In this document: in pieces, positions 17,709 to 26,612 of the stretch
Position numbering within the stretch: the stretch's first letter is position 1
Layout: the number at the start of each line of letters is the position of its first letter
From: Cellulomonas sp. ES6
GTDB lineage: Bacteria; Actinomycetota; Actinomycetes; Actinomycetales; Cellulomonadaceae
Assembly (NCBI RefSeq): GCF_030053835.1
Contig: NZ_CP125655.1
Location: 1,612,001-1,676,000, forward strand
Length of the DNA stretch: 64,000 bases
Direction: 5' to 3'
The notes under the pieces: model-generated
The model's database searches: none
Told to the model about the DNA's origin: nothing
What the model saw: the letters and a program-made list of their open reading frames with translations, nothing else
Made by a program: the position numbers and the translations under genes

Positions 17709-18934
17709 CGGGAAGCCTCCGGGGCGTCGTCGGTGCCGGACTGGTCGGGCCGGCCGAGCAGGCCGAGCTCGTCGGCGAGGATCAGGTACATGCCGTGCGA
17801 CCACAGCAGCGGCTGCGCGACGGTCCCCCAGCGGTCCACCCACTCGTCGCGGGAACCGGGGTGCAGCAGGTGGTCGGGCACCTGCTCGGGCATCTCCCCC
17901 GTCGCCGGGTCGGCGTGCGCCGCGATCCAGCGCAGGTGCGCCCACGCGGCGTCGGTGCGGCCGGCGGCGGCGTGGTTCCAGCCGAGCAGGGCGGACAGCA
18001 GCAGCCACTGGCCGCCGCCGTAGAACACGTCGGCGCGGAACCGGTGCACCCCGCCGTCGACGTCGAGGTCCCGGGCGACGGCGTCCAGCGTCGCCTCCGC
18101 GACGGGCGAGCCGACGGGCACCAGGCCGAACGGCACGACGCAGGACGCGAGCGAGGCGTCCACGGCGTCCGAGCCGCACCACTTCGCGAGGTGCGGCGCG
18201 TCCGGGTCGGCGGCGCGCCCGGCCGTGACGCCGGCGGTCGCGACCAGCGCGGCGGCGGCCTCGGCGGCCTCCCTGGCGCGGGCGGACCTGCCGGCGTCCA
18301 GCAGCGGGGCGCCGTCGTCGCCCGTCGCCCCCGCCGCGGCGAGCAGGCCGGCGCGGACGGCGGCGAGCGTCGAGGGGTGCCGCTGCTCGACGTGCTCCTC
18401 CCACCAGTCGTAGCAGGGCCGGTCCCACGTGGCGCACAGGTAGTCGACGGCCACCGCCACGGCCTCGCGGTACGGCTCGAGGGGCCGGTCGTGCCGGGCG
18501 GCGTGCGTGACGAGCTGCCACAGCCACATGCCGTACCCGTCGGTCTGGAAGTCCCACCACGGGTCCTGGCCGTCGGAGCCGTCCAGCCGGAACCGCGTCG
18601 GCAGCAGGTCGGTCAGCGGCACCTCCTCACCGGCGTCGCGGCGGGCGAGCACGTCCGCGACCTGGGCGCGGCGGCTCGTCAGCACCCCGGCAGCCCACGC
18701 GTGGAACCGGTCGACGCCGGCCGCGTCGCCGTACCGGGACATGCCCTCGGCCGTGAACGAGCCGTCCCGCAGCCACGCGTACCCGCGGTAGGCGCTGAAC
18801 GTGGGCGACGCCGGGTAGGCGCCGCCGGGGTCCTGGTGCCGGGCGATCACCTCGGCGGAGGTGCGGACGAGCGCGCGCAGGCGCTCCGTCGACGGGGTGG
18901 ACGACGCGGTGGCCGGCCGGGCGGTGAGGGTCAT
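17705..18934 (-). CDS. GH15-like glycosidase (glucoamylase/glucodextranase type)
   Basis: A 409-residue (alpha/alpha)6-barrel protein of the GH15-like group, with no signal peptide. Characteristic segments are YRGYAWLRDGSFTAEGM, DPWWDFQTDGYGMWLWQLV and CYDWWEEHVEQRH, the last carrying the probable catalytic Glu. The second acid would lie near VFYGGGQWLLLSALLG or SRDEWVDRWGTV. It lacks the N-terminal super-beta-sandwich of full-length bacterial glucoamylases. It is coupled to GH31 by a 4-base overlap and follows the binding-protein gene by 91 bases. It probably hydrolyses alpha-glucan oligosaccharides such as isomalto-oligomers. That specificity is inference. Confidence 0.8.
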   Translation of the reverse strand: MTLTARPATASSTPSTERLRALVRTSAEVIARHQDPGGAYPASPTFSAYRGYAWLRDGSFTAEGMSRYGDAAGVDRFHAWAAGVLTSRRAQVADVLARRDAGEEVPLTDLLPTRFRLDGSDGQDPWWDFQTDGYGMWLWQLVTHAARHDRPLEPYREAVAVAVDYLCATWDRPCYDWWEEHVEQRHPSTLAAVRAGLLAAAGATGDDGAPLLDAGRSARAREAAEAAAALVATAGVTAGRAADPDAPHLAKWCGSDAVDASLASCVVPFGLVPVGSPVAEATLDAVARDLDVDGGVHRFRADVFYGGGQWLLLSALLGWNHAAAGRTDAAWAHLRWIAAHADPATGEMPEQVPDHLLHPGSRDEWVDRWGTVAQPLLWSHGMYLILADELGLLGRPDQSGTDDAPEASR

Positions 18935-19025
18935 GGAACGGTCCCGGGGGTGGTGCGGATCGAGAAGGGGGCGGGGCCCGCCCGCCGCGCGCCGGCAGGG
19001 CGGCGGGCGGCGGGCGGACGGCGCG

Positions 19026-20294
19026 TCAGCCGAGCAGCGCGTCGACGCGCGAGGCGGCGTCGGTGAGCGCCTGCTCGACGGTCTTGCGGCCGGCGGCGGC
19101 GTTCGAGAGCTCCTCGTTCACCGCGTCCTGCATCTCCTGCTGCGAGGCGATGACCGGCGGCAGCGCGACGGTGTCGAGCGCGTCGAGGACGGCCTGGCGG
19201 TTGGCCGGCGGCGTCTGCTCCAGGTACGGGGCGAGCGCGTCGGCGTCGTCCACCGGCGGCAGCTCCCACGAGGACGCCACGCGGGTGTCGACCGCCGTCG
19301 AGGACGCCGTGAGGAACTGCGCGAAGTCCTGCGCGGCCTCCTTGACCTCCGACGACGCCGCGACGGCGACGCCGTTCGTGAACAGCGCGGACGCGTGGGT
19401 GGTCTCCCCCGGCTCGACGACGATGTCCCAGTCCAGCCCGTCGACCTCCGCGAGGCCGCCGAACATCCAGATGCCCGAGTGCCACATCGCGAGCTTGCCG
19501 GCCTTGAACAGGTCGGTGTCGAAGTCCGGCGTCCCCGCGCCGTCCGCCTCCGTGGGCATGACGGTGCCGGGCTTGGACACGAGCCACTGCGCCGCGCGCA
19601 GGCCCTCGGGGCTGTCGAACGCCGTGGCGGAGCCGTCCTCGGTGAAGAACTCCCCGCCCGCCTGGGCCAGCGCCTTGTAGAACTCGTGGAACGACACCGG
19701 CTGGTAGTCGCCCCACACCCCGGCGCCCGCGTCGGTGAGCGCGGTGGCCGCGGCCTGCTCGTCCTCCCACGTCCAGTCGGCGGTCGGGTAGTCCAGGCCG
19801 GCGGCGTCGAACAGGCCCTTGTTGTAGAACAGCACGACGTTCGAGTACGACGACGGCAGGCCGTACTGCGTGCCGTCGAGCTGGAACGACTCGAGCAGGC
19901 TGCCCTGGTACGGCGCGGTGTCGACGTCCTCCAGCGGCGCGAGGCTGCCGGCCTCGGCGTACGACACGAAGTTCTCGTAGTTGAGGTCGACGACGTCCGC
20001 GACGGTCTGCCCCGCGAACGCGGTCTGCAGCTTCGTGAAGTAGTCGGCGTACGGGAGGGTCTCGACCTGGACGTCGACGTCCGGGTGCTCCTCCTCGTAG
20101 GCGGCGACGATCGCGTCGAGGTCCTCCTCGTGGCCGTCGTTCGACGTGAAGTTCATGTAGCGGACGACCGTCTGCCCGTCGGTCGCGGCGCCGCCCGAGG
20201 TGGCGGAGCCCTGTGCGCACCCGGCCATCACCACCGCCCCGGCGAGGGCGAGCGGGACGAGCGCGACCTTGCGCCCGGAGATGCTGGAGGCCAT
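19026..20294 (-). CDS. Family-1 carbohydrate-binding lipoprotein
   Basis: A 422-residue SBP_bac_1 lipoprotein. Signal peptide and lipobox are LALAGAVVMAGCAQG, followed by VVRYMNFTSNDGHEEDLD and AYEEEHPDVDVQVETLPY, a typical start of maltose-type binding proteins. A KLAMWHSGIWMFGGL segment forms the hinge-proximal strand. ATG 20294 has GGAAGGAGAGG upstream. It serves the two permeases encoded before it. No ATPase gene is in the operon, so a shared MsiK-type ATPase elsewhere is expected, as is usual in actinobacteria. Confidence 0.93.
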   Translation of the reverse strand: MASSISGRKVALVPLALAGAVVMAGCAQGSATSGGAATDGQTVVRYMNFTSNDGHEEDLDAIVAAYEEEHPDVDVQVETLPYADYFTKLQTAFAGQTVADVVDLNYENFVSYAEAGSLAPLEDVDTAPYQGSLLESFQLDGTQYGLPSSYSNVVLFYNKGLFDAAGLDYPTADWTWEDEQAAATALTDAGAGVWGDYQPVSFHEFYKALAQAGGEFFTEDGSATAFDSPEGLRAAQWLVSKPGTVMPTEADGAGTPDFDTDLFKAGKLAMWHSGIWMFGGLAEVDGLDWDIVVEPGETTHASALFTNGVAVAASSEVKEAAQDFAQFLTASSTAVDTRVASSWELPPVDDADALAPYLEQTPPANRQAVLDALDTVALPPVIASQQEMQDAVNEELSNAAAGRKTVEQALTDAASRVDALLG

Positions 20295-20330
20295 GGGAGC
20301 CTCTCCTTCCAGTGGGGGTGTGGGTGGTGC

Positions 20331-21233
20331 TTACTTGAGGCCGGTGTGTGCCATGCCGGCGATGATGTGGCGCTGGGCCACGAGGTAGACGAGGGCGATC
20401 GGCAGGATCGAGACCACGGACCCGGCCATGACGACGTCCCACTGGGTGGTGAACTGCCCCTGGAGGGTCGCCAGGCCGAGCGGCAGCGTCATGAGCTCCG
20501 GGGAGCGGATGACGACGAGCGGCCAGAGGAACGAGTTCCACGAGCCCATGAACGCGAACACCGCGAGCGTCGCGAGGGCCGGCCGCACCAGCGGGAGGAC
20601 GACGGTGCCGAAGATGCGCAGGTGCCCCGCGCCGTCGAGCGTCGCGGCCTCGTCGAGCTCCCGCGGCACGCCCTCGACGGCCTGCCGCAGCAGGAAGATG
20701 CCGAACGCCGACGCGATCGTCGGGGCGAGCAGCGCGAAGTACGTGTCGTTGAGCCGCAGCCGCGTCATCTGGATGAACAGCGGGACGACGAGCACCTGCA
20801 GCGGGATCATCAGCGTCGCGAGGTAGGCGGCGAACACCACCGGCTTCGCCCGGAACTCCATCCGCCCGAACGCGTACGCCGCCATCGACGCGGTGACGAG
20901 CTGCAGCACCGTCGAGACGATCGCGACGAGGAACGAGTTCGCGACGATCCGCCAGATCGGCAGGGACTCCCCCAGGGTGCGGTACGCGTCGAGCGTGGGG
21001 TCCTCGACCAGCAGCGACGGGCCGCCGGACAGCGAGCCGCTCGGGGTGATCGACGTGACCACGGTCCACAGGAACGGGAACAGCATCACCCCGGCGCCGA
21101 CGGCGACGGACAGGTACAGGCCGACGCGGCCGAGCGCGTGGCGGGCGCCGCGGCGCGGGCGGCGGGCGGGTGCCGGACCGGCGGCGGGCGCCGCGGGGGC
21201 GGGCGGCGCGGCGGGGGCGAGCGTGTCAGGCAT
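20331..21233 (-). CDS. Carbohydrate ABC transporter permease (MalG type)
   Basis: A 300-residue permease with a Pro/Ala-rich N-terminus, then membrane segments beginning GLYLSVAVGAGVMLFPFLWT. The cytoplasmic EAA loop is ELDEAATLDGAGHLRIFGTV, followed by VLPLVRPALATLAVFAFMGS, which contacts the ATPase. The start overlaps the end of the MalF-type gene by eight bases. It forms the membrane pore with that partner. Confidence 0.94.
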   Translation of the reverse strand: MPDTLAPAAPPAPAAPAAGPAPARRPRRGARHALGRVGLYLSVAVGAGVMLFPFLWTVVTSITPSGSLSGGPSLLVEDPTLDAYRTLGESLPIWRIVANSFLVAIVSTVLQLVTASMAAYAFGRMEFRAKPVVFAAYLATLMIPLQVLVVPLFIQMTRLRLNDTYFALLAPTIASAFGIFLLRQAVEGVPRELDEAATLDGAGHLRIFGTVVLPLVRPALATLAVFAFMGSWNSFLWPLVVIRSPELMTLPLGLATLQGQFTTQWDVVMAGSVVSILPIALVYLVAQRHIIAGMAHTGLK

Positions 21234-22221
21234 GGGTCACCCACTTCCGCTGGCCGCGCATCTGCACGGCGGTGACGAGGAGGATCAGGACGAAGAGGAT
21301 CCAGGACAGCGCGGACGCCTCCCCCGCCCGGCCGTACCGGAACGTCAGGTCGTAGATCTGCCCGACGACGACCTGGCTGGCGCCGGACGGCCCGCCGCCC
21401 GTCATGACGAACACCTGGTCGAACACCTGGAACCCGTTGATGAGCGAGATGACGACCACGAAGAACGTCGACGGGGACAGCAGCGGGAACGTGATCCGCC
21501 AGAACCGCTGCCACGCGCTCGCGCCGTCGACCCGCGCGGCCTCCAGCACGTCGCCGGGGATCGCCTGGAGCCCCGCCAGCAGGATGACCATGACGAAGCC
21601 GAGGTCCTTCCACGCGGACGCCAGGACCACCGAGGGCATCGCCCACTGCGGGTCCGTCCACCACCCCGGCGGCGCGAGCTCGGTGCCGAGCACGCCGTTC
21701 ACCGCGTCGAGCACGGGCGCCAGGAGCTGGTTCACCAGGCCGTTCGACGGGTTGAGCAGCCACTGCCACACCAGCGCGACGACGACCCACGACGTCACGA
21801 CGGGCAGGAAGTACGCGGCCCGGAAGAACGCCCGGCCCCGCATCGCCCGGTTGAGCAGCACCGCCAGCCCCAGGCCGCCGGCGTACACCAGCGGCAGGTA
21901 CCCGACGATGTACCCGAGCGTGTGGCCCAGCACCTTCCAGGTGGTCGGCGACGTCAGCAGCTCCGTGTAGTTGCCCAGCCCCACCCACTCCATCGGGGAG
22001 ATGAGGTTCCAGGAGTGCAGGCTCACCCACAGCGACGACACCATGGGCGCGAGCGTGAACACCGCGAGCGGCACGGCGCTGGGCAGCAGGAAGAACAGCA
22101 CCCACGCGCGGTTCCGCCAGCGACGGGTGCGGGCGGTGCGGCCGTCGGAGGACCGCACGGGGCGGGTGGTGGCGGGCCGGGCGACCTCGCGGGCGGCCGC
22201 AGCAGGGCTGGTCGTCGTCAC
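21226..22221 (-). CDS. Carbohydrate ABC transporter permease (MalF type)
   Basis: A 331-residue permease with six predicted membrane segments. The first is WVLFFLLPSAVPLAVFTLAP and the EAA loop is DVLEAARVDGASAWQRFWRI followed by TFPLLSPSTFF. GTG 22221 is chosen because it overlaps the ROK stop in a GTGA arrangement and gives a normal cytoplasmic N-terminus. The longer open frame to 23445 runs through the ROK gene in another phase. It is co-translated with the regulator upstream and the MalG-type gene downstream. Confidence 0.93.
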   Translation of the reverse strand: MTTTSPAAAAREVARPATTRPVRSSDGRTARTRRWRNRAWVLFFLLPSAVPLAVFTLAPMVSSLWVSLHSWNLISPMEWVGLGNYTELLTSPTTWKVLGHTLGYIVGYLPLVYAGGLGLAVLLNRAMRGRAFFRAAYFLPVVTSWVVVALVWQWLLNPSNGLVNQLLAPVLDAVNGVLGTELAPPGWWTDPQWAMPSVVLASAWKDLGFVMVILLAGLQAIPGDVLEAARVDGASAWQRFWRITFPLLSPSTFFVVVISLINGFQVFDQVFVMTGGGPSGASQVVVGQIYDLTFRYGRAGEASALSWILFVLILLVTAVQMRGQRKWVTHA

Positions 22222-23411
22222 GACGTCGCCTCCTGCAGCCGCGCCAGCACCAGCCGGCCCTGGTCGCCGGACGCCCCGCTGACGTCGAAGGGGGTGGCGA
22301 GCACGAGCGTCGCGGCGCCGAGCGCCCACTTGTCCTCCGCCCACGGCTCCACCACGAACGGCAGCGAGCGCCGCGACGGCAGCAGGTGCGCGCGGAACAC
22401 CGGGTCGAACCCGCGCTCCCAGTGCCGCCAGGCGCGGATCCCCTCGCCGAGCAGCACGACGACCTCCGGGTCGATCACGTGCACGACGCCCGCCAGCGTG
22501 CGGGCGAGCAGCGCCCCGGCCTCCCGGTAGACCTCCTGCGCGACCGCGTCCCCCGCGTCGGCGGCGGCGACCAGCCCGGCGACGCCGTCCCCCGGCGCGA
22601 CCACGCCGCGCTCGACCGCCCGGGCCAGCAGGGCGGCGTCGCCGATGACGGCCTCGAGGCACGCCCGGTTGCCGCACTCGCACACCGGCCCGTCCTCGGC
22701 CACCGGCACGTGGCCGATCTCCCCGGCGCCGCCGCCGGCCCCGCGGCAGATGCCGCCGTCGACCACCAGGCCGCAGCCGATGCCGCGGCCGATCGTCAGG
22801 ACCAGGAACGTCCGGTGCCCCCGGCCGGTGCCGTACAGCCGCTCGGCGACCGCGAGGGCGTTGACGTCGTTCTCGACCAGCACGGGGACCCCGAGCGCGT
22901 GCCGCAGGGCCGCGCCGACCGGCACCGCCGTCCAGCCGAGGGTCGGCGCGGTGACGACGCCGGAGTCCTGCGCGTCCACCGAGCCGGGCAGACCGATCCC
23001 CACTCCCAGCACCGGGCCGTCCTCGGCCGCGACGGCCTCCCGCAGCACGTGGCCGAGCGCGTCGAGGGCGTCCGGCCGGGACGGGTCGAACGGGTAGGTG
23101 GCCTGGCCGCGGACCTCGCCGTCGAACCCGACGGAGACGACCGCGACGTGGTCGTTGGTGACCTTCGCGCCGATCGCCCGGGCCTGGGCGCCGCTGAGCC
23201 CCAGCAGCCGGGCCGGGCGACCGCCCTGGCTCGGGGCCGTGTCGAGCTCGACGACCATGCCGCGCTCCACCAGCTCGCGCGTCACCTGGGTGATGGTCGC
23301 CGGGCTGACGCCGAGCAGCCGCGCGATCTCCGCGCGGCCCAGCGGGCCCCGCGTGCCCAGCAGGGCGAGCGTTGCCGCCGGGACCTGTTCTCCCCGCGCC
23401 GTGACGGACAC
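22218..23411 (-). CDS. ROK-family transcriptional regulator
   Basis: A 397-residue ROK (NagC/XylR-type) repressor with an N-terminal winged helix (RGPLGRAEIARLLGVSPATI, TQVTRELVERGMVVE) and a kinase-like sugar-binding domain (IGRGIGCGLVVDGGICRG, AGGGAGEIGHVPV). The zinc-site signature CECGNRACLEAVIG is intact. I place the start at GTG 23411 because AAGGAG (23417-23422) lies five bases before it. The upstream ATG 23429 has no ribosome site and abuts the probable operator. As first gene of the operon it likely senses the imported sugar and represses its own transcription. Confidence 0.92.
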   Translation of the reverse strand: MSVTARGEQVPAATLALLGTRGPLGRAEIARLLGVSPATITQVTRELVERGMVVELDTAPSQGGRPARLLGLSGAQARAIGAKVTNDHVAVVSVGFDGEVRGQATYPFDPSRPDALDALGHVLREAVAAEDGPVLGVGIGLPGSVDAQDSGVVTAPTLGWTAVPVGAALRHALGVPVLVENDVNALAVAERLYGTGRGHRTFLVLTIGRGIGCGLVVDGGICRGAGGGAGEIGHVPVAEDGPVCECGNRACLEAVIGDAALLARAVERGVVAPGDGVAGLVAAADAGDAVAQEVYREAGALLARTLAGVVHVIDPEVVVLLGEGIRAWRHWERGFDPVFRAHLLPSRRSLPFVVEPWAEDKWALGAATLVLATPFDVSGASGDQGRLVLARLQEATS

Positions 23412-23429
23412 GCGAACTCCTTCGTTCAT

Positions 23430-23443
23430 GACTACCTTTAGTC
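23430..23443. promoter_or_regulatory. Probable ROK operator palindrome
   Basis: GACTACCTTTAGTC is a 5+4+5 inverted repeat in an AT-rich island (23430-23452) 18 bases upstream of the chosen ROK start. In a roughly 75 % GC region this island most likely holds the operator and -10 region of the ROK-GH15-GH31 operon. Confidence 0.55.
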
Positions 23444-23690
23444 ACAAATTAAGCCCTCGGGCTGCGGGGGTCAAGCACCCGGCCCGGTCCTCCCCCGTCG
23501 CCGTCGCCGCCGCGCGACGGGCCGCACCCTCCGGAGCGGACCGGACGCACGGCGGGCCGGCGGACCTGCCGCGGGTGCCCGCCGCGAGCGCCGAGGCGCC
23601 GGCGGCGGCCCGTCGCGGCGCCGCACCGACCGCCGCACGGTCTGCCGCACGGTCTGCCGCACGCGCGGGTGCGTGCGAGGATCGGGCGTC

Positions 23691-24158
23691 ATGGAGACCC
23701 CGTCCGCGCCGGACGCCACGGCGCACGTCCCGTCCACGGCCCCCGCGCAGTCCACCCGGCTCTGGGTCGAGCGGACCGGCACCCGCACGTACACCGGTCG
23801 CAACAGCCGCGGCGCTGAGGTCAGCATCGGCCCCGTCGAGGCCGGCGCGGTGTTCACGCCCGGCGAGCTGCTGAAGATCGCGCTCGCCGGGTGCTCCGGC
23901 ATGTCCGCCGACACGGCGTTGAGCCACCGGCTCGGCCCGGACGTCGAGGTCACCGTCGAGGTCGAGGGCGCGAACCACCCCACCGAGGACCGCTACCCCG
24001 CGCTGCAGGAGCGGATGGTCGTCGACCTCAGCGGCCTCGACGAGGCCACGCGCGACCGGCTGCTGCGCGTCGTGCAGCGGGCCGTCGACCAGCACTGCAC
24101 CGTGGGCCGCACCCTCAAGCACGGCGCGACGGTCGACCTCGAGGTCGTCAGCCCGTGA
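23691..24158 (+). CDS. OsmC family peroxiredoxin-like protein
   Basis: A 155-residue OsmC/Ohr-fold protein, probably reducing organic hydroperoxides through two cysteines. Both are present: LAGCSGMSAD and DQHCTVGRTL. The first strand region is WVERTGTRTYTGRNSRG. ATG 23691 has GAGG about ten bases upstream. GTG 23673 is an alternative that adds six residues. The next gene overlaps its stop by four bases. Confidence 0.88.
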   Translation: METPSAPDATAHVPSTAPAQSTRLWVERTGTRTYTGRNSRGAEVSIGPVEAGAVFTPGELLKIALAGCSGMSADTALSHRLGPDVEVTVEVEGANHPTEDRYPALQERMVVDLSGLDEATRDRLLRVVQRAVDQHCTVGRTLKHGATVDLEVVSP

Positions 24159-24877
24159 CGCGCCGCACCCCGCTGGTCGACGCGGCCCTGGACCGGGCCG
24201 TGACGATCCCGTCCGCGACCGTCCACGCGCACGTCGACCAGCTCCGGCGCAAGCACCCCGACGCCACGCCGCAGCAGCTCGTCGGGCTGCTCGAGCGCGA
24301 GTACCTGCTGCTCGTCCAGGGCACCGGTGGCGCCGTCGGCGCGGCGGCCGCCGCCCCGGCGGTCGGCACGGGCGTCGCGCTGGCCCTGACGCTCGGCGAC
24401 GTGGCGACGTTCTTCGGTGCGTCCGCGGCGTTCTCCCTGGCCGTCGCGAGCGTGCACGGCATCGACGTCCAGGACGCGGAGCGCCGCCGGGCGCTGCTGC
24501 TCGCCACGATCCTCGGGGAGACCGGCGTCAAGGCCGTGGCCGACGCCGGCGGCATCCGCACCGTCTCCGTCGCCCGCGCCCTGCTGACCCGGATGCCGAC
24601 CGGCACGATCCGCCGCGTCAACACCCGGCTGACCCGGCAGCTGTTCCGGCGGCAGCTCGCCCGGCAGAGCGGCCTCGCGTTCGGGAGGCTCGTGCCGTTC
24701 GGCATCGGGGCCGTGATCGGCGTGGCCGGCGCGCGGGCGCTCGCGCGCACCGTCATCGAGGGCGCCCAGCAGGCCTTCGGCCCGGCACCCGCGGCGTTCG
24801 GCGACCGCGTCCTGGTCGTCGAGACCGGCGCCGAGCCCCGCCTGCTCCCCGAGGGCACCCGGGTCCCTCCGCGCTGA
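24155..24877 (+). CDS. EcsC-like protein of unknown function
   Basis: A 240-residue protein with a long hydrophobic Ala/Gly stretch (TGGAVGAAAAAPAVGTGVAL) and a second near residues 185-205 (LVPFGIGAVIGVAGARAL). The segment HGIDVQDAERRRALLLATIL resembles the EcsC family, which has no agreed function. It is coupled to osmC by a GTGA overlap. The final 15 codons (RLLPEGTRVPPR and the stop) are duplicated imperfectly right after the stop (see 24882-24923). EcsC membership is moderate confidence. Confidence 0.65.
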   Translation: MTRRTPLVDAALDRAVTIPSATVHAHVDQLRRKHPDATPQQLVGLLEREYLLLVQGTGGAVGAAAAAPAVGTGVALALTLGDVATFFGASAAFSLAVASVHGIDVQDAERRRALLLATILGETGVKAVADAGGIRTVSVARALLTRMPTGTIRRVNTRLTRQLFRRQLARQSGLAFGRLVPFGIGAVIGVAGARALARTVIEGAQQAFGPAPAAFGDRVLVVETGAEPRLLPEGTRVPPR

Positions 24878-24881
24878 CCCC

Positions 24882-24923
24882 GCCTGCTCCCCGAGGGCAC
24901 CCCGGCCCCGCCGCGCTGACCCC
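24882..24923. repeat. Tandem copy of the EcsC-like gene's 3' end
   Basis: The block CGCCTGCTCCCCGAGGGCAC with its downstream CCGCGCTGACCCC occurs at the gene end (about 24839-24881) and again, slightly diverged, just after the stop. It looks like a recent 43-45-base slippage or recombination duplication. Confidence 0.7.
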
Positions 24924-25045
24924 GCGGGCCGCCCCGCGGCCCGGGCCGCGCACCCCGGCACACGGCCGCGCGCCCGCCGCCCGCCCGTCCGCGACCCGCC
25001 CCCGCGGACCGACCCCCTGCCCGCCGCGAGCGCACACCCGCGGGG

Positions 25046-25442
25046 CGCATCGAGAGGCCAGCACCCGGGCACCGAACCGCCGCGCGACCGCCGTTTCCTG
25101 GCCTCTCACCACCCGCACCTGGGCCCAGACCCATCGACGTTGCAGCAGATGCGGGGTTCCGACGCGCGAACCTCGCAACGACGGCAACCTCGACGACAGG
25201 ACGACGCGGACGCACCCGGGCCGCGTGCAGCCAGAGGCCACGCCCCGAGCACACACCCGCCAGACGCATCGAGAGGCCAGTACCCGGGCACCGAACCGCC
25301 GCGCGACCGCCGTTTCCTGGCCTCTCACCACCCGCACCTGGGCCCAGACCCATCGACGTTGCAGCAGATGCGGGGTTGCGACGCGCGAACCCCGCAACTA
25401 CTGCAACCTCGATGGCAGGACGACGCGGACGCACCCGGGCCG
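25046..25442. repeat. Two 178-base direct repeats (period 219) made of hairpin elements
   Basis: Bases 25046-25223 recur at 25265-25442 with few differences. Each unit carries two palindromes. Type A has arms GAGAGGCCAG / CTGGCCTCTC (25052-25107 and 25271-25326). Type B has arms GTTGCAGCAGATGCGGGGTT and near-complements (25139-25188 and 25358-25407). In unit 2, type B pairs 18 of 20 positions against 15 of 20 in unit 1. No gene is visible from 24878 to 25472. The rest of this stretch is GC-rich spacer between EcsC-like (+) and aldo/keto reductase (-). Confidence 0.85.
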
Positions 25443-25472
25443 GGCCCGCGTCGCGGGCGGGCCCGGGCCGGG

Positions 25473-26465
25473 TCACCAGCGGGTGTGGACGTGCTCCCGG
25501 ATGCGGTCGTCGTAGATCGCCCGCAGGGCGTCCTGGGTCGCCTCGTCCAGCGCGGGCAGCGACGCCGCGGCGGCGTTGGCGCGCGCCTGCTCGGGGTTGC
25601 GGGCGCCGGGGATGACGGTCGAGACCCCGGGCTGGTCGACGATCCACCGCAGCGCGAGCTGGGCGGTCGTCGCGCCCTCGGGGGTCAGCGCCGCGACCTC
25701 GCGGGCCGCCGCCACGCCGACCTCGTACGGCACGCCCGAGAACGTCTCGCCGACGTCGAACGCCTCGCCGTGCCGGTTGTAGGCGCGGTGGTCCGTGGCG
25801 GCGAACTGCGTGTGCTCGTCGTACTTCCCGGACAGCAGGCCGCTCGCGAGCGGGACCCTCGCGATGATCCCGACGCCGGCCTGCGCGGCGGCGGGCAGCA
25901 CCCGCTCGAGCGGCTTGCGCCGGAACGCGTTGAGGATGATCTGCACCGTCGCGACGTGCGGGCGGGCGATCGCCGCGAGCGCCTCGTCGACGGTCTCGAC
26001 GGACACCCCGTAGGCGGCGACGCGGCCCTCGTCGACCAGCGTGTCGAGCGCGTCGTACGTGGCGTCCCGGTCGAGCACGACGCTCGGCGGGCAGTGCAGC
26101 TGCACCAGGTCGAGGGTGTCCACGCCGAGGTTGGCGCGGGAACGGTCCGTCCAGGCCCGGAACGCGTCGAGCGTGTACGCCTCCGCGACGTGCGGGTCCG
26201 CGCGGCGGCCCATCTTCGTCGCGACGGTGATCCGCGCGGCGTCCGCGGGCCGGTCCGCCAGGAACCGCCCGATGAGCGTCTCGCTGCGGCCGTCGCCGTA
26301 CACGTCGGCGGTGTCGAAGAACGTCACGCCCGCGTCGGCTGCGGCGGCGAGCACGGCGAGCGCGTCGTCCTCGGCGACCTCGCCCCAGTCCGCGCCGAGC
26401 TGCCAGCAGCCCAGCCCCACGACCCCGACGTCCCGTCCGGTCCTGCCCAGCGTCCTCGTCTGCAT
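25473..26465 (-). CDS. Aldo/keto reductase
   Basis: A 330-residue NADPH-dependent oxidoreductase of the AKR superfamily. The catalytic tetrad is visible: Asp and Tyr in TFFDTADVYGDG, Lys in ITVATKMG and His in LDLVQLHCP. The C-terminal cofactor region is GVSTVIPGARNPEQARAN. ATG 26465 (MQTRTLGRTGRDVGVVGLG) is the standard family start. The longer frame is read-through. It is transcribed alone toward the hairpin cluster at 25.0-25.4 kb. The substrate is unknown. Confidence 0.92.
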   Translation of the reverse strand: MQTRTLGRTGRDVGVVGLGCWQLGADWGEVAEDDALAVLAAAADAGVTFFDTADVYGDGRSETLIGRFLADRPADAARITVATKMGRRADPHVAEAYTLDAFRAWTDRSRANLGVDTLDLVQLHCPPSVVLDRDATYDALDTLVDEGRVAAYGVSVETVDEALAAIARPHVATVQIILNAFRRKPLERVLPAAAQAGVGIIARVPLASGLLSGKYDEHTQFAATDHRAYNRHGEAFDVGETFSGVPYEVGVAAAREVAALTPEGATTAQLALRWIVDQPGVSTVIPGARNPEQARANAAAASLPALDEATQDALRAIYDDRIREHVHTRW

Positions 26466-26612
26466 GGCCGCGAGGCTACCCGCGGCGGCGGGGGTGCCGC
26501 GCGCCCGGGACTGCGGCGACGCGTCGGCCCCGCCACCGCCCCGCCGGGCGTTCCGGGGAGCAAGATGGTCCCTGCGCCCGGATCGGGCCAGCGCCGCACG
26601 AGGGGGTGTCCG

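Noticed and set aside
25046..25442. CRISPR array
   Set aside because: Only two long units with near-identical content and internal palindromes. No short repeat with unique spacers and no cas genes.
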